Shown one piece after another: positions 1 to 7,285 of a DNA stretch of 10,004 nt. A model generated the notes under the pieces. That model saw only the letters and a list, made by a program, of their open reading frames with translations, searched no databases and was not told the origin of the DNA. Origin of the DNA: an uncultured Rhodocyclaceae bacterium. Its GTDB lineage: Bacteria > Pseudomonadota > Gammaproteobacteria > Burkholderiales > Rhodocyclaceae. A program made the translations under genes and the position numbers. How positions within the stretch are numbered: position 1 is the first letter of the stretch; every line of letters starts with the position of its first letter. The stretch covers positions 1 to 10,004 of the forward strand of contig URNG01000115.1 of assembly GCA_900549295.1 (NCBI GenBank). Reading direction: 5' to 3'.

Positions 1-1837
1 TGATGCGCTTGGTGACGATGGCCGCCGCCTTCAGCCGCTCGAAGGCCGCCGCCGGCAGGGCCGGGTTCAGGCGCACGGCGACGATATGTTCCAGGGCGCG
101 GGCCAGGTGTTCGGGCGGCGCTTGCAGGACGATCCGGCCCAGGCCGAAACGGGTGCTGGCTTCGAGCGCTTCCAGTTCGCGCGTCAGCGCGTCGCGATCC
201 AGTCCGCCGCCGCCTTCGGCGAGCAGCGAATCGGCCAGGGAACAGGCGCTCAGGCGGCTGCGCAGGCTGTCGATGTTGCCGTAATCGTTGGCGATCACCA
301 GGGTCGCCTTGCCGTTCTGCGTCCGGCGCGAAATCAGCAAGGCCTGCGCCGAGGGATCGGCGAGCGGCACGCTGACCACGGCGGCGGCGAGTTCCTCGGT
401 CGTCGCGGGCAGCGGATCGACGGCGGGCGTCGTTGCCGGCCAGGTCTTGTCGGCAACCAGGGCGGCAGCATCGAATGCCGCCGGTTGCGGCGTGCGCGGC
501 GGTGGCGCGTGGTGCAGCAAAGCTTGGGCGGGGACGACGTCGAGCAGCCAGTGGCGCAGCGCGGCGTTAGTTTCATCCAGCGTCAGCGCGGCGATTTCAT
601 CGCGCTCGTGGAACAGCAGCCGCCAGTCGCCGGCCACTTCGGCGGCGGACAGGCGCGCCGCGGTGGCCTCGTGCGAGGCGAGGGCGCGGTCGAACTGCTG
701 CAGGCGGTTGCGGCGCACGCGTTTGAGTTGCTCCTCGGTCAGCCCCTGGCGGGCGAACTGCTGGACGACGGCGCGCACTTCCTGCGCCAGCGCGGCGGCG
801 TCGCCCTCTTTGTCCGCTGAGGCGCTGGCCGCCATCTGGGCGTATTCGCCGCCCGGCTGGACGCCGCAGGACACGTCCAGCGCCAGCTTGCGTTCCTCGA
901 CCAGGGTTTTGTGCAGCAGCCCCCAGCTTGTCGAGCACAGGGCCGGCATGGCCAAGCCGAGGGCCAGCGTCTGGCGGTCGCTGGCGGCGGGCAGCAGCCA
1001 GGAGAGGAGCGCGCCGGTGACGCCGCTTTCGCGGTGGATCTCGGCGCGGCCCGGCACGCTGCCGGCGTCCTCGCGCGTCCAGGTGCGCGGGCGCGGCTCG
1101 GGCGGGTTGGCGGCCGCGCCGAACTGCGCTGCGGCCAGCGCCAGGACGCGCGCCGGGTCGATTTTTCCGGAGACGATCAGGGCGGCGTTGTCGGGGCGGT
1201 AGTAGCGCCGGTGGAAGGCGCGCAGCGCGGCGAACGGGGCGTTTTCGATGTCGCTGCGCGCGCCGAGCGTCGGGCGGCCATAACCGTGCCAGAAAAACCG
1301 CTGCCGCTGCAGCGCGCGCGCCAGCAGGCTGCCCGCGTCGTTGTCGGCGCGTTCGAGTTCGTTGCGCACGACGCTCATTTCGCTGGCGAGATCGTCGGCG
1401 GTGAAGGCGGGGCGCAGGAAACGGTCGGCTTCGAGGCGGATCAGCGCATCGACGCGCTCGGGATCGGCGCTGACCGTGGCGAAATAATTGGTGCGCTCGG
1501 TGCTGGTGGTGCCGTTCCAGGTCGCGCCCAGCGCCGTCAGTTCGCGCTTGAGGTCGGCGCGCGCGCCCGCGCCCTTGAACAGCATGTGTTCGAGCAGATG
1601 GGCCATGCCGGTTTCGCCGTAGCCTTCCTGCTTGCTGCCGACCTTGACCAGCAGTTCGACACGCGCCGTGGCCGCATTCGGATACGGCGCGAGAATGACG
1701 CGGAAACCGTTGGCGAGGCGATAGGACGCGAAGCCGCCCGCCGCCGCTTCGGGCTGAGGCGCGGCCTGGGCTGCGGCTGAACACAGCGCGGGCAGCAGCG
1801 CGATCAGAAACAGGGTGAGGCGGGTGTGAGCGGACAT
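1..1837 (-). CDS. M16-family zinc metallopeptidase, two-domain type, secreted (3' end outside window)
   Basis: The minus frame is open without a stop from ATG 1837 to the window edge, 612 codons. Residues 1-26 look like a Sec signal peptide (hydrophobic LFLIALLPAL, then CSAAAQA), so the enzyme should be periplasmic. The inverted zincin motif HLLEH lies at residues 80-84 (H80 and H84 zinc ligands, E83 catalytic), and E160 in VVRNELER sits at the expected spacing for the third ligand. YYRPDNAALIVSG near residue 225 is a typical M16 strand. A second M16-like repeat begins near residue 500, so the full protein is probably about 900 residues, as in PqqL and FusC rather than the ~450-residue single-unit forms. 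The start is one base after the peroxidase stop (TGA-G-ATG), implying translational coupling; no strong Shine-Dalgarno is seen. All active-site residues are present. The natural substrate is unknown; a peptide or small protein imported by the neighbouring receptor is an inference. Confidence 0.93.
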   Translation of the reverse strand, partial: MSAHTRLTLFLIALLPALCSAAAQAAPQPEAAAGGFASYRLANGFRVILAPYPNAATARVELLVKVGSKQEGYGETGMAHLLEHMLFKGAGARADLKRELTALGATWNGTTSTERTNYFATVSADPERVDALIRLEADRFLRPAFTADDLASEMSVVRNELERADNDAGSLLARALQRQRFFWHGYGRPTLGARSDIENAPFAALRAFHRRYYRPDNAALIVSGKIDPARVLALAAAQFGAAANPPEPRPRTWTREDAGSVPGRAEIHRESGVTGALLSWLLPAASDRQTLALGLAMPALCSTSWGLLHKTLVEERKLALDVSCGVQPGGEYAQMAASASADKEGDAAALAQEVRAVVQQFARQGLTEEQLKRVRRNRLQQFDRALASHEATAARLSAAEVAGDWRLLFHERDEIAALTLDETNAALRHWLLDVVPAQALLHHAPPPRTPQPAAFDAAALVADKTWPATTPAVDPLPATTEELAAAVVSVPLADPSAQALLISRRTQNGKATLVIANDYGNIDSLRSRLSACSLADSLLAEGGGGLDRDALTRELEALEASTRFGLGRIVLQAPPEHLARALEHIVAVRLNPALPAAAFERLKAAAIVTKRI

Positions 1838-1838
1838 C

Positions 1839-2933
1839 TCAGAGCACTTTCAGGAAGGCTTCCAGCGCCTGCTTTTCGCGTGCGTCGAGATCGAGCGGCT
1901 TGACCAGCGGCGAAGTGACGGGAAAGCGCGGGTCGGCGGCCTGTTGCGCGTTGGTTGGTTTGGGGCGGAACATGCCGGCATTGTACGAGTTGATGATGCC
2001 GCGCAGCATGGGAAACAAGCCGTTGTGCATCCACGGGCCGCTGTGCGAGACGTTGCGCAGGGTCGGCGTGCGGAACTTGCCCATATCCTCGTTCTTGCCA
2101 GTGACTTCGTAGCGGCCAAAATCCTCGTACTTGCTGCGTCCGAAATAGGTCAGGCCGAGATTGTGGAATTCGTTGTCGCTCAAAGCCGGGCCGGAATGGC
2201 AGGTCATGCAGCGCGCCTTGGTGCGGAACAGATGCAGGCCGAGCAGTTGCTGGTCGTCGAGTGCGTCGCCGCGGCCTTCGAGAAAATCGTCGAAAGCCGT
2301 GCGTTGCGCAACGAAAGTGCGCTGGTACGCGCCCAGCGTGGCCTGGATGCGTTCGAGCGTGATTTCCGGGCTGCCCCAGGCGGCGGCGAAATCCTGGGCA
2401 TAACCGGGAATCGCCGCCAGCTTGGCGGGCAGTTTTTCCAGATTCATCGCCATTTCGACCGGATCGGCAATCGGCCCCAGTGCCTGATGTTCCAGGCTCG
2501 GCGAGCGGCCATCCCAGAACAGGCTGGTGGCGTGCGCCACGCCGACCAGTGCCGGGGCGTTGCGCCTGCCGACCTTGCCTTCATGGCCGGGCGTCACCGG
2601 CAGCGTGTCGGCGTAGGCATGTTCCCGGCGGTGGCAGGAAGCGCAGGCGATCTTGCCGGATTCGGACAGCGCCGGATCGAAGAACAGCCGGATGCCGAGC
2701 TTGAGGAGCGGGTAGGGAATGGCTTCCGGCAAGCTGGGCGTTTCCACCGCCGCCATCTCCCGCCACGCCACCTTGCCTTCGACCTGCGGGGCGGGCCACT
2801 GGGCGAGTGGCCGGCTGTAGACCTGACGCAGACAGACGGGATCGCTGCCGTCGAGCGGCGGGCGGCAGTCGTTGGCGGATGCGCCAGCGAGCAGCGGCAC
2901 GGTGAGGAGCAGGGCGGAGAGCAGGAATTTCAT
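1839..2933 (-). CDS. Di-heme cytochrome c peroxidase / MauG-family periplasmic protein
   Basis: This 364-residue protein has a clear signal peptide (MKFLLSALLLTVPLLAGASA, cleavage near residue 20). It carries two c-type heme sites, CASCH at 97-101 and CMTCH at 242-246, spaced as in bacterial di-heme peroxidases. Family landmarks include FFDPALS at 84-90, LFWDGR at 138-143 and RTPTLRN at 288-294, followed by WMHNG at 301-305. Members either reduce H2O2 in the periplasm or, like MauG and MbnH, use high-valent heme iron to oxidise residues of a partner protein. I cannot settle which from sequence alone, because the distal ligand of the C-terminal heme needs an alignment. Cys23 and Cys34, just after the signal peptide, are outside the heme motifs and could form a disulfide. 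A GGAA sits 5 nt before the ATG. The gene follows the receptor by 57 bp, across a terminator hairpin, and is coupled to the M16 peptidase gene. Confidence 0.93.
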   Translation of the reverse strand: MKFLLSALLLTVPLLAGASANDCRPPLDGSDPVCLRQVYSRPLAQWPAPQVEGKVAWREMAAVETPSLPEAIPYPLLKLGIRLFFDPALSESGKIACASCHRREHAYADTLPVTPGHEGKVGRRNAPALVGVAHATSLFWDGRSPSLEHQALGPIADPVEMAMNLEKLPAKLAAIPGYAQDFAAAWGSPEITLERIQATLGAYQRTFVAQRTAFDDFLEGRGDALDDQQLLGLHLFRTKARCMTCHSGPALSDNEFHNLGLTYFGRSKYEDFGRYEVTGKNEDMGKFRTPTLRNVSHSGPWMHNGLFPMLRGIINSYNAGMFRPKPTNAQQAADPRFPVTSPLVKPLDLDAREKQALEAFLKVL

Positions 2934-2942
2934 CGTGGTTCC

Positions 2943-2973
2943 AAAATGAAGACGCCGGGGTTTCCCCCGGCGT
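2943..2973 (-). terminator. Intrinsic terminator downstream of the TonB-dependent receptor gene
   Basis: On the minus strand a perfect 9-bp GC-rich stem (ACGCCGGGG / CCCCGGCGT, positions 2973-2965 and 2960-2952) closes a GAAA tetraloop and is followed by a T-rich tail, CTTCATTTT. It begins 17 nt after the receptor stop codon. It ends only 19 nt before the peroxidase ATG, so there is almost no room for a separate promoter between them. The likely role is partial termination, giving much receptor mRNA and less of the two enzymes by read-through. Confidence 0.8.
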
Positions 2974-2990
2974 TTACGTTACTGAAGCTG

Positions 2991-5849
2991 TCAGAAGCGG
3001 TAGCCGACCTCCAGCCAGAACTGGCGGCCAACTTCATAGGTGGGGATGCCGGTGGCGGTGACGTTGCTGGTATCGGCGACTGATTTTTTGTCGAGCACGT
3101 TGAACACGTCGACGTTGACGAAAATGGCCTGGTTGCGGGCGAACGGGTATTCCCAGCCGAGACGCAGATCCCAGGTCAGCGCGTTGTTGAACTTGCGTTT
3201 TTCCCAAACGGCAATTTGCTGGCCATTATGGAATACACCAGAGGTGGTAGCCGATTTGGTTTGGGCAATCTTGGAGTAAGCGGCCCGATAGCGCAGGAAG
3301 TTGCTCCACGTCAGGTTCCATTGCGGAATCTCGGTGATGGTCGACAAACGCAGCGTCCACGGGCGGTTGTAATTGCTGGCCGGGCGGTTGGCATAGCGGA
3401 TGACTTCACCGTCGTACTGAATCCACGGATTCTGGAAGTGCAGTTCGTGTTCGTTGGTGCTTGGACGGAGATAGTCGGGGGCTGATCGCTTGCTCTTCGT
3501 CCAGTCGAGAACCAGTTGCCCGGTCGTGCGGGTACCCAGCGCTTCGATTGCCTGCAATGGCGTTACCGTCAGTGTGACGATGTCGGTTTCGCTTTTGCCG
3601 CCGTTGGTCCAGGTGGTGTAGGTATTGGACAGCGTCGGGTCGGTCGATGGTTGACCAATCGCTTGCCCCTGAACTTCCATGATCTGATCGCGGCCCTTGC
3701 GGTTGACGTATTTCAGATCGAACTGGGCACCGCGCCAGCGCTGGCTGATGCCCAGCATGAGTTCGTCGTCGTAGGGAATGTCGAGCTGGTCAAACTTGCT
3801 GAGATCGTTCGCTTGCGAGACGGCTACCCAGGGAGCGTCCAGGTTTGCCCGGCGTTCCGTGAATTTCAGGCGATTGATGTTGTCCGAAAGACGCCAGTTG
3901 GTGATATTGCGGCCATAGTAGCGGTTGGCACCGGCAGTCAGGACGGTGTTCTGGTTGGCGAAGACGTCGTATGTCGCAGCCATGCGGGGTGCCCAGGTGG
4001 TCTTGTCCATGTAGTTGTCGCTATCGACGCGCACGCCTGGGCGCAGGGTCAGGCGGTCGATCTCGATTTCGTCCTGTACCCAGGCGGCCCACTGGGTCGT
4101 GGTGAAGTCGAACTTGCCTTTGGACGAGCGGGAACGTTGATTGAGATACTGGCCGGGTTGGCCGTTGACCGTGGTGCCGATCGAACATGCTTCAACGACG
4201 GCACCGCTGCTGTTGATACAGGTGTTTGTCCACGGGTTGCCGGCAGTAGTGCTGATGATGTAGGTACTGTTGTCGGCTGGCCGATCCCAGTGCACGTATT
4301 GCGAAGAAATTTCCAGACCGCTTTGTACGCGGTGGGTGGTACCGAGCAGGGTGAACGCCTTCCAGTCGGCGTTCAGGCGGTACGACCAGGTTTTCTGCAA
4401 TTGGTCGAGGTCGCCAGTACCGCCTTCGATACTGCTGGCGCTGGTGCCGCTTCCAGGCCCCCAGGGTTTGCTGGTCGATTTGCGCCACGTGTACCACTGC
4501 GCGGCTTCGGAATCGCGGGATTGTTCGAGCTGACCATAGGAGAGATTGTGTTCGACCTTGGCCAGATCGCCATCCCAAAGCGCCTTGAGGTTGAACTGGG
4601 TGCCGCCGTTTTTGACGGTGAATGCGCCGTCAGCGGTATTGGTGCGGTAATAGGTGTTTTCTTCGGGGGCGGAACTCAGGCTAGATTCCAGCGTCAGCCG
4701 ACTGACCGGTTGCCAGACGGCCTTGATGAAGTAATTGTCGATTTCCCGTTTCTGCTCCTCTTTTATCCAGCCATTGGTGGCGATGTTGTTGCTTGAGTAG
4801 AAGCTGGTCGGGATGGTCGAGCGTTTCTGGCTGAAGTTGGCGATCAGGCCGAAATTCTCGGTCAAATGGCCCTCCAGGGTGCCGCGCACGATGAATTTGT
4901 CAAACTCCGGCTGATCCCAGTAATCCGCCGCATACTCGAAATTTTCCTTTTGCCGTTCGTCGATGTGATAGCGCGTCCATGACGATTTGGTGGCCTGGTA
5001 AGAAATCTTGCCGCTGAATTCTTTTTTCGGCTTGCGAGTGTTGGCTTCGATGACGCCGCCGTTGAAGCGGCCATAGGCTGCGGGAACGTTGCTGTCGTAG
5101 ACGACGATGCTTTCGAGCAGATCGGTGTCCAGGGCCATCCCCTGGCTGTTGCCGGGAACGTAGTCGGCCAGATTGGGGTTGGTCTGGGCCGGGTCGATGT
5201 CGTTGTTCATGTTCATGCCATCGACGATGAAGGCGTTCTGGTAATACTTGGCACCGTTGATGCTGATGTTGGCCGGGCTGATTTCGCCGGGGGACTTGCT
5301 GCTCAACTGGGTGTTGTTGAACTGCACGTTCGGATGAATCTTGAGCAGGCTGGTGATGTCGCCGTTGCCGGCGGCCTGGGTTTCGATGTGCTTGCGGTCG
5401 ATTACGGTCGTCCCCATCGGCTCGCGCATGTCGGTGACGACGAGGGCGGGGAGTTGAGCTTCCCCCGTGCTTGCTATCGGGGTGGCGGCGCTTTTTGGCG
5501 CTTCGACCAGGATGTAACCCGACGGGGTGCGCGCCACGTTGTAGCCGGTGTTGCGCAGCAGTGCCACGAAACCGGTATCGACGTCGTAATCGCCTTGCAA
5601 TCCCGCGCTGCGCAGACCTTTCAGCTTCTCGGCATCGATTACCAGGGCGATGCCGGCTTGCAGGGCAAAGCGGTTCAAGGTAGCGTCGAGCGGCCCGGCG
5701 GGGATGTCGTAATGGCGGCTGGCCTGGGCGTGAACCGGAGTCGGCAGGGCCATGACGAGGCCGGTGGCGAGCGCCATGTGGGTGAAGAAGGCGAGCGGCC
5801 TGATCTGCGGCCGCAGAGCGGTTATGCGGGGGGGGTATCTGTTAGTCAT
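2991..5849 (-). CDS. TonB-dependent outer-membrane receptor with N-terminal STN signalling domain (FecA-type transducer)
   Basis: The product has 952 residues. A long n-region and the hydrophobic ALATGLVMALPTPVHA give a signal peptide cleaved near residue 41. Residues about 45-117 form an STN domain (YDIPAGPLDATLNRFALQAG), which in FecA-type receptors touches the FecR protein. The plug is about 140-272, with FIVDGMNM, ESIVVYDSNVPAAYGRFNGG and VIEANTRKP. The rest is a 22-strand-type barrel ending in WLEVGYRF, with the terminal aromatic residue recognised by the BAM machinery. A TonB box is probably within LPALVVTD at 133-140. C544 and C555 lie in a predicted outer loop. The start at 5849 is chosen because the signal peptide follows it; the frame stays open to 6167, but that stretch has no signal-peptide character. 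The Shine-Dalgarno is weak. The fecI/fecR-type genes lie immediately upstream. The substrate is not identifiable; the barrel is visibly less GC-rich than the flanking genes. Confidence 0.95.
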   Translation of the reverse strand: MTNRYPPRITALRPQIRPLAFFTHMALATGLVMALPTPVHAQASRHYDIPAGPLDATLNRFALQAGIALVIDAEKLKGLRSAGLQGDYDVDTGFVALLRNTGYNVARTPSGYILVEAPKSAATPIASTGEAQLPALVVTDMREPMGTTVIDRKHIETQAAGNGDITSLLKIHPNVQFNNTQLSSKSPGEISPANISINGAKYYQNAFIVDGMNMNNDIDPAQTNPNLADYVPGNSQGMALDTDLLESIVVYDSNVPAAYGRFNGGVIEANTRKPKKEFSGKISYQATKSSWTRYHIDERQKENFEYAADYWDQPEFDKFIVRGTLEGHLTENFGLIANFSQKRSTIPTSFYSSNNIATNGWIKEEQKREIDNYFIKAVWQPVSRLTLESSLSSAPEENTYYRTNTADGAFTVKNGGTQFNLKALWDGDLAKVEHNLSYGQLEQSRDSEAAQWYTWRKSTSKPWGPGSGTSASSIEGGTGDLDQLQKTWSYRLNADWKAFTLLGTTHRVQSGLEISSQYVHWDRPADNSTYIISTTAGNPWTNTCINSSGAVVEACSIGTTVNGQPGQYLNQRSRSSKGKFDFTTTQWAAWVQDEIEIDRLTLRPGVRVDSDNYMDKTTWAPRMAATYDVFANQNTVLTAGANRYYGRNITNWRLSDNINRLKFTERRANLDAPWVAVSQANDLSKFDQLDIPYDDELMLGISQRWRGAQFDLKYVNRKGRDQIMEVQGQAIGQPSTDPTLSNTYTTWTNGGKSETDIVTLTVTPLQAIEALGTRTTGQLVLDWTKSKRSAPDYLRPSTNEHELHFQNPWIQYDGEVIRYANRPASNYNRPWTLRLSTITEIPQWNLTWSNFLRYRAAYSKIAQTKSATTSGVFHNGQQIAVWEKRKFNNALTWDLRLGWEYPFARNQAIFVNVDVFNVLDKKSVADTSNVTATGIPTYEVGRQFWLEVGYRF
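5828..5835 (-). repeat. C8 homopolymer at codons 5-8 of the receptor gene
   Basis: Eight consecutive C on the coding strand span the end of the Tyr5 codon, two Pro codons and the start of the Arg8 codon. A single-base slip here would frameshift the receptor just after its start. Tracts of this kind, usually longer, give phase variation of outer-membrane receptors in some pathogens. Eight bases is short for that, so the functional meaning is only a possibility. Confidence 0.4.
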
Positions 5850-6048
5850 TATTTGCGATTCCGTCTGTTGAGAAGCCCTTGCGGGCGGGAACGAGCGGAA
5901 CTGGCTACTGCGGGTGCAATGATGACTGCTTGGCTGCCCAACCTCGTCTTTCACTGGCGTTGACGGACGAGAGAGCAAAAGCGGAACCGGATTCTGAAAA
6001 AAATAATTCGCAGAGGCGAAGGAGAGGTGTTTTCCCCTTGAACCGCCC

Positions 6049-6083
6049 GGCCTGCCGCCTCGCCTGAAACAATGCGGCAGGCC
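6049..6083. repeat. Perfect 10-bp inverted repeat in the receptor leader
   Basis: GGCCTGCCGC at 6049-6058 and GCGGCAGGCC at 6074-6083 are exact reverse complements separated by 15 nt. In minus-strand RNA this would be a stable GC hairpin about 200 nt before the receptor start. No T-tract follows directly (the nearest T-run is about 40 nt further on), so it is not a plain terminator. It could be an mRNA structural element or a protein-binding site; which of these is unknown. Confidence 0.55.
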
Positions 6084-6222
6084 ACGGAAGGAAGATGCTC
6101 TGCCAAACGCCGAGCGACAGACAAAGCGGCATGAAAACCACCGGCAGGCCGAAACCGGGGAACGCATGGCCGCTGCCAGCGAGCGGTTGGTTTGCGAACT
6201 CGACCTCGTTTCGTCAATTCAC

Positions 6223-6249
6223 AACACAACGGTCTTGAGACGTTGAGTT
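6223..6249 (-). terminator. Possible weak terminator or hairpin after the fecR-like gene
   Basis: AACACAACG (6223-6231) and CGTTGAGTT (6241-6249) pair over 8 of 9 positions around a 9-nt loop, beginning about 10 nt beyond the fecR-like stop codon at 6260. The sequence after the stem on the minus strand is GTGAATTGACG, without a real T-run. It may reduce read-through from the sigma/anti-sigma genes into the receptor, but it is not a strong intrinsic terminator. Confidence 0.3.
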
Positions 6250-6259
6250 ACCGAAAGAA

Positions 6260-7285
6260 TCACTGTCCCGGCTGAGTATCCACGCTGACCCAATACGGGG
6301 TCAGCGTTCGGATGCGCAAGTCGGGAAAGTTGTTGGCGAGCAATTGCAGGGCGCGTTCGGTGTCGGTGAGCGGCAGCACGGCGGAGACGTGCTTGCCGAT
6401 GATGGCGCTGCGGTCGTAGTGGATGATGCCGGGGTGATGCCGGGCGAGTTCGTCGAGCACCGTGGTCAGCGGCTGGTCGTGGACGACGAGCTGGCGGTGT
6501 TTCCAGGCTTCTTCGAGCAGGGCCGGGTCGTCGTCTTGCGGCTGGAGGGGCAGGCCGGGGCCGAAGCGCAAGGTCTGGCCGGCAGCGACGATACGGGGTG
6601 GGGTGCTGGCCTCGGCCGCGTTGCTGGCGCGGACTTCGACGCGTGATTCGAGCATGTTGAGTTCGGTGGCGTTGTCCCGGTGACGGACGAGGAAGCGAGT
6701 ACCCAGGGCGCGGATGCTGCCGTGTTCGGTTTCGACGACGAAGGGGCGAGCAGCGTCCGGGGCGACGTCGACGAGGATGTCGCCGTGAAGCAGTTTGACG
6801 GTGCGCCGGTTGGCGCTGAAATCGAGCGTGACGGCGCTTGTTCCGCTCAGTGAAACATGGCTGCCGTCGTCGAGGGTGTGTGTCATCCATTCACCGCGCC
6901 CGGTGCGGATGTCGGCGAGCAGGGCGCTGGGCGGCATTTGCTGGATCAACGACCAGGCAGGCAGCAGGAGCCCGACGGCGAGCAGCAGGGTGGCTCCGAG
7001 GCGGCGAGCAGGCAGTTTGCGCGAGCGCGGCGGGGGGCTGCCGACCGTTACCAGTGTACGGCGGGCGGGGGTCTGGTTGCCGTTACGGCGGATGCCATCG
7101 AGTTGGCCGATCAGGTGTTCCAGGCTGGCTGCAGCTGCAGCGTGGCGTGGGTCGGTATTTTTCCAGGCAGTGAAACCGGCTTCTGCCTGGCGGCGTTCTT
7201 CTGGGTCGTCGGCGGAGAGGCGCACGATCCAGTCGGCGGCGGTTTCTGCCAGCGTTTCGGCATCGCAGGGGAGGCAATCGTTCAT
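6260..7285 (-). CDS. fecR-like: FecR-family anti-sigma factor / transmembrane signal transducer
   Basis: The product has 341 residues with the standard FecR layout. A cytoplasmic N-terminal DUF4880-type segment spans about 10-60 (ETAADWIVRLSADD, then FTAWKNTDPRHAAA) and binds the ECF sigma factor. One membrane helix lies at about 96-114 (LGATLLLAVGLLLPAWSLI), with Arg-rich flanking sequence on the cytoplasmic side. A periplasmic FecR domain lies at about 125-222 (TGRGEWMTHTLDDGSHVSL, GSIRALGTRFLV), and a C-terminal STN-like/DUF4974-like part at about 262-336 contacts the receptor signalling domain. In this family, ligand occupancy of the receptor leads to stepwise proteolysis of FecR and activation of FecI. 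The start codon overlaps the sigma-factor stop (ATGA), and no independent Shine-Dalgarno is visible, so translation is probably coupled at a fixed stoichiometry. Confidence 0.95.
   Translation of the reverse strand: MNDCLPCDAETLAETAADWIVRLSADDPEERRQAEAGFTAWKNTDPRHAAAAASLEHLIGQLDGIRRNGNQTPARRTLVTVGSPPPRSRKLPARRLGATLLLAVGLLLPAWSLIQQMPPSALLADIRTGRGEWMTHTLDDGSHVSLSGTSAVTLDFSANRRTVKLLHGDILVDVAPDAARPFVVETEHGSIRALGTRFLVRHRDNATELNMLESRVEVRASNAAEASTPPRIVAAGQTLRFGPGLPLQPQDDDPALLEEAWKHRQLVVHDQPLTTVLDELARHHPGIIHYDRSAIIGKHVSAVLPLTDTERALQLLANNFPDLRIRTLTPYWVSVDTQPGQ

Larger units (their letters stand above)
5850..6259. other. 410-nt gene-free leader between the fecR-like and receptor genes
   Basis: I see no convincing coding region here. 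Short frames exist, but none has a signal sequence, domain or ribosome site. The stretch should hold the FecI-type promoter for the receptor, as in the fec paradigm. One weak minus-strand candidate is GGAAAA at 6035-6030; I do not see a clear -10 partner. There is also an A/T-rich patch at about 5995-6008 and two inverted repeats described separately. A canonical cobalamin-riboswitch B12 box was looked for and not found, nor was a Fur-box-like palindrome. Confidence 0.6.

Noticed and set aside
597..1784. A 395-codon minus-strand frame inside the peptidase gene.
   Set aside because: Arg/Pro/Ala-rich shadow in another frame; the peptidase frame holds the complete zinc motif and is open throughout.
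1944..3083. Long plus-strand open frames opposite the peroxidase, the receptor (3516-4796) and the peptidase (288-1202, 911-1780).
   Set aside because: They are antisense to clear genes, lack recognisable domains and good ribosome sites, and arise from high GC with few stop codons.
1839..5849. Reading the locus as a true methanobactin MbnT/MbnPH operon.
   Set aside because: No MbnP-like protein, precursor peptide or biosynthetic gene is visible in the window; only the receptor plus di-heme enzyme resemblance remains.
5850..6167. Extension of the receptor frame to an ATG at 6167, giving a 1058-residue protein.
   Set aside because: The extra 106 residues are Arg/Ser-rich without signal-peptide or domain character, and a proper signal peptide begins at the ATG at 5849.
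6196..6217. TTGACG at 6217-6212 as the -35 element of a sigma-70 promoter for the receptor.
   Set aside because: At 17-nt spacing the -10 position reads CAAACC, which is far from TATAAT.
5850..6259. Cobalamin riboswitch in the receptor leader, considered because B12 receptors often have one.
   Set aside because: No B12-box-like conserved core (CAGGAGACCTGCC-type) is present on the minus strand; only GC hairpins were seen.
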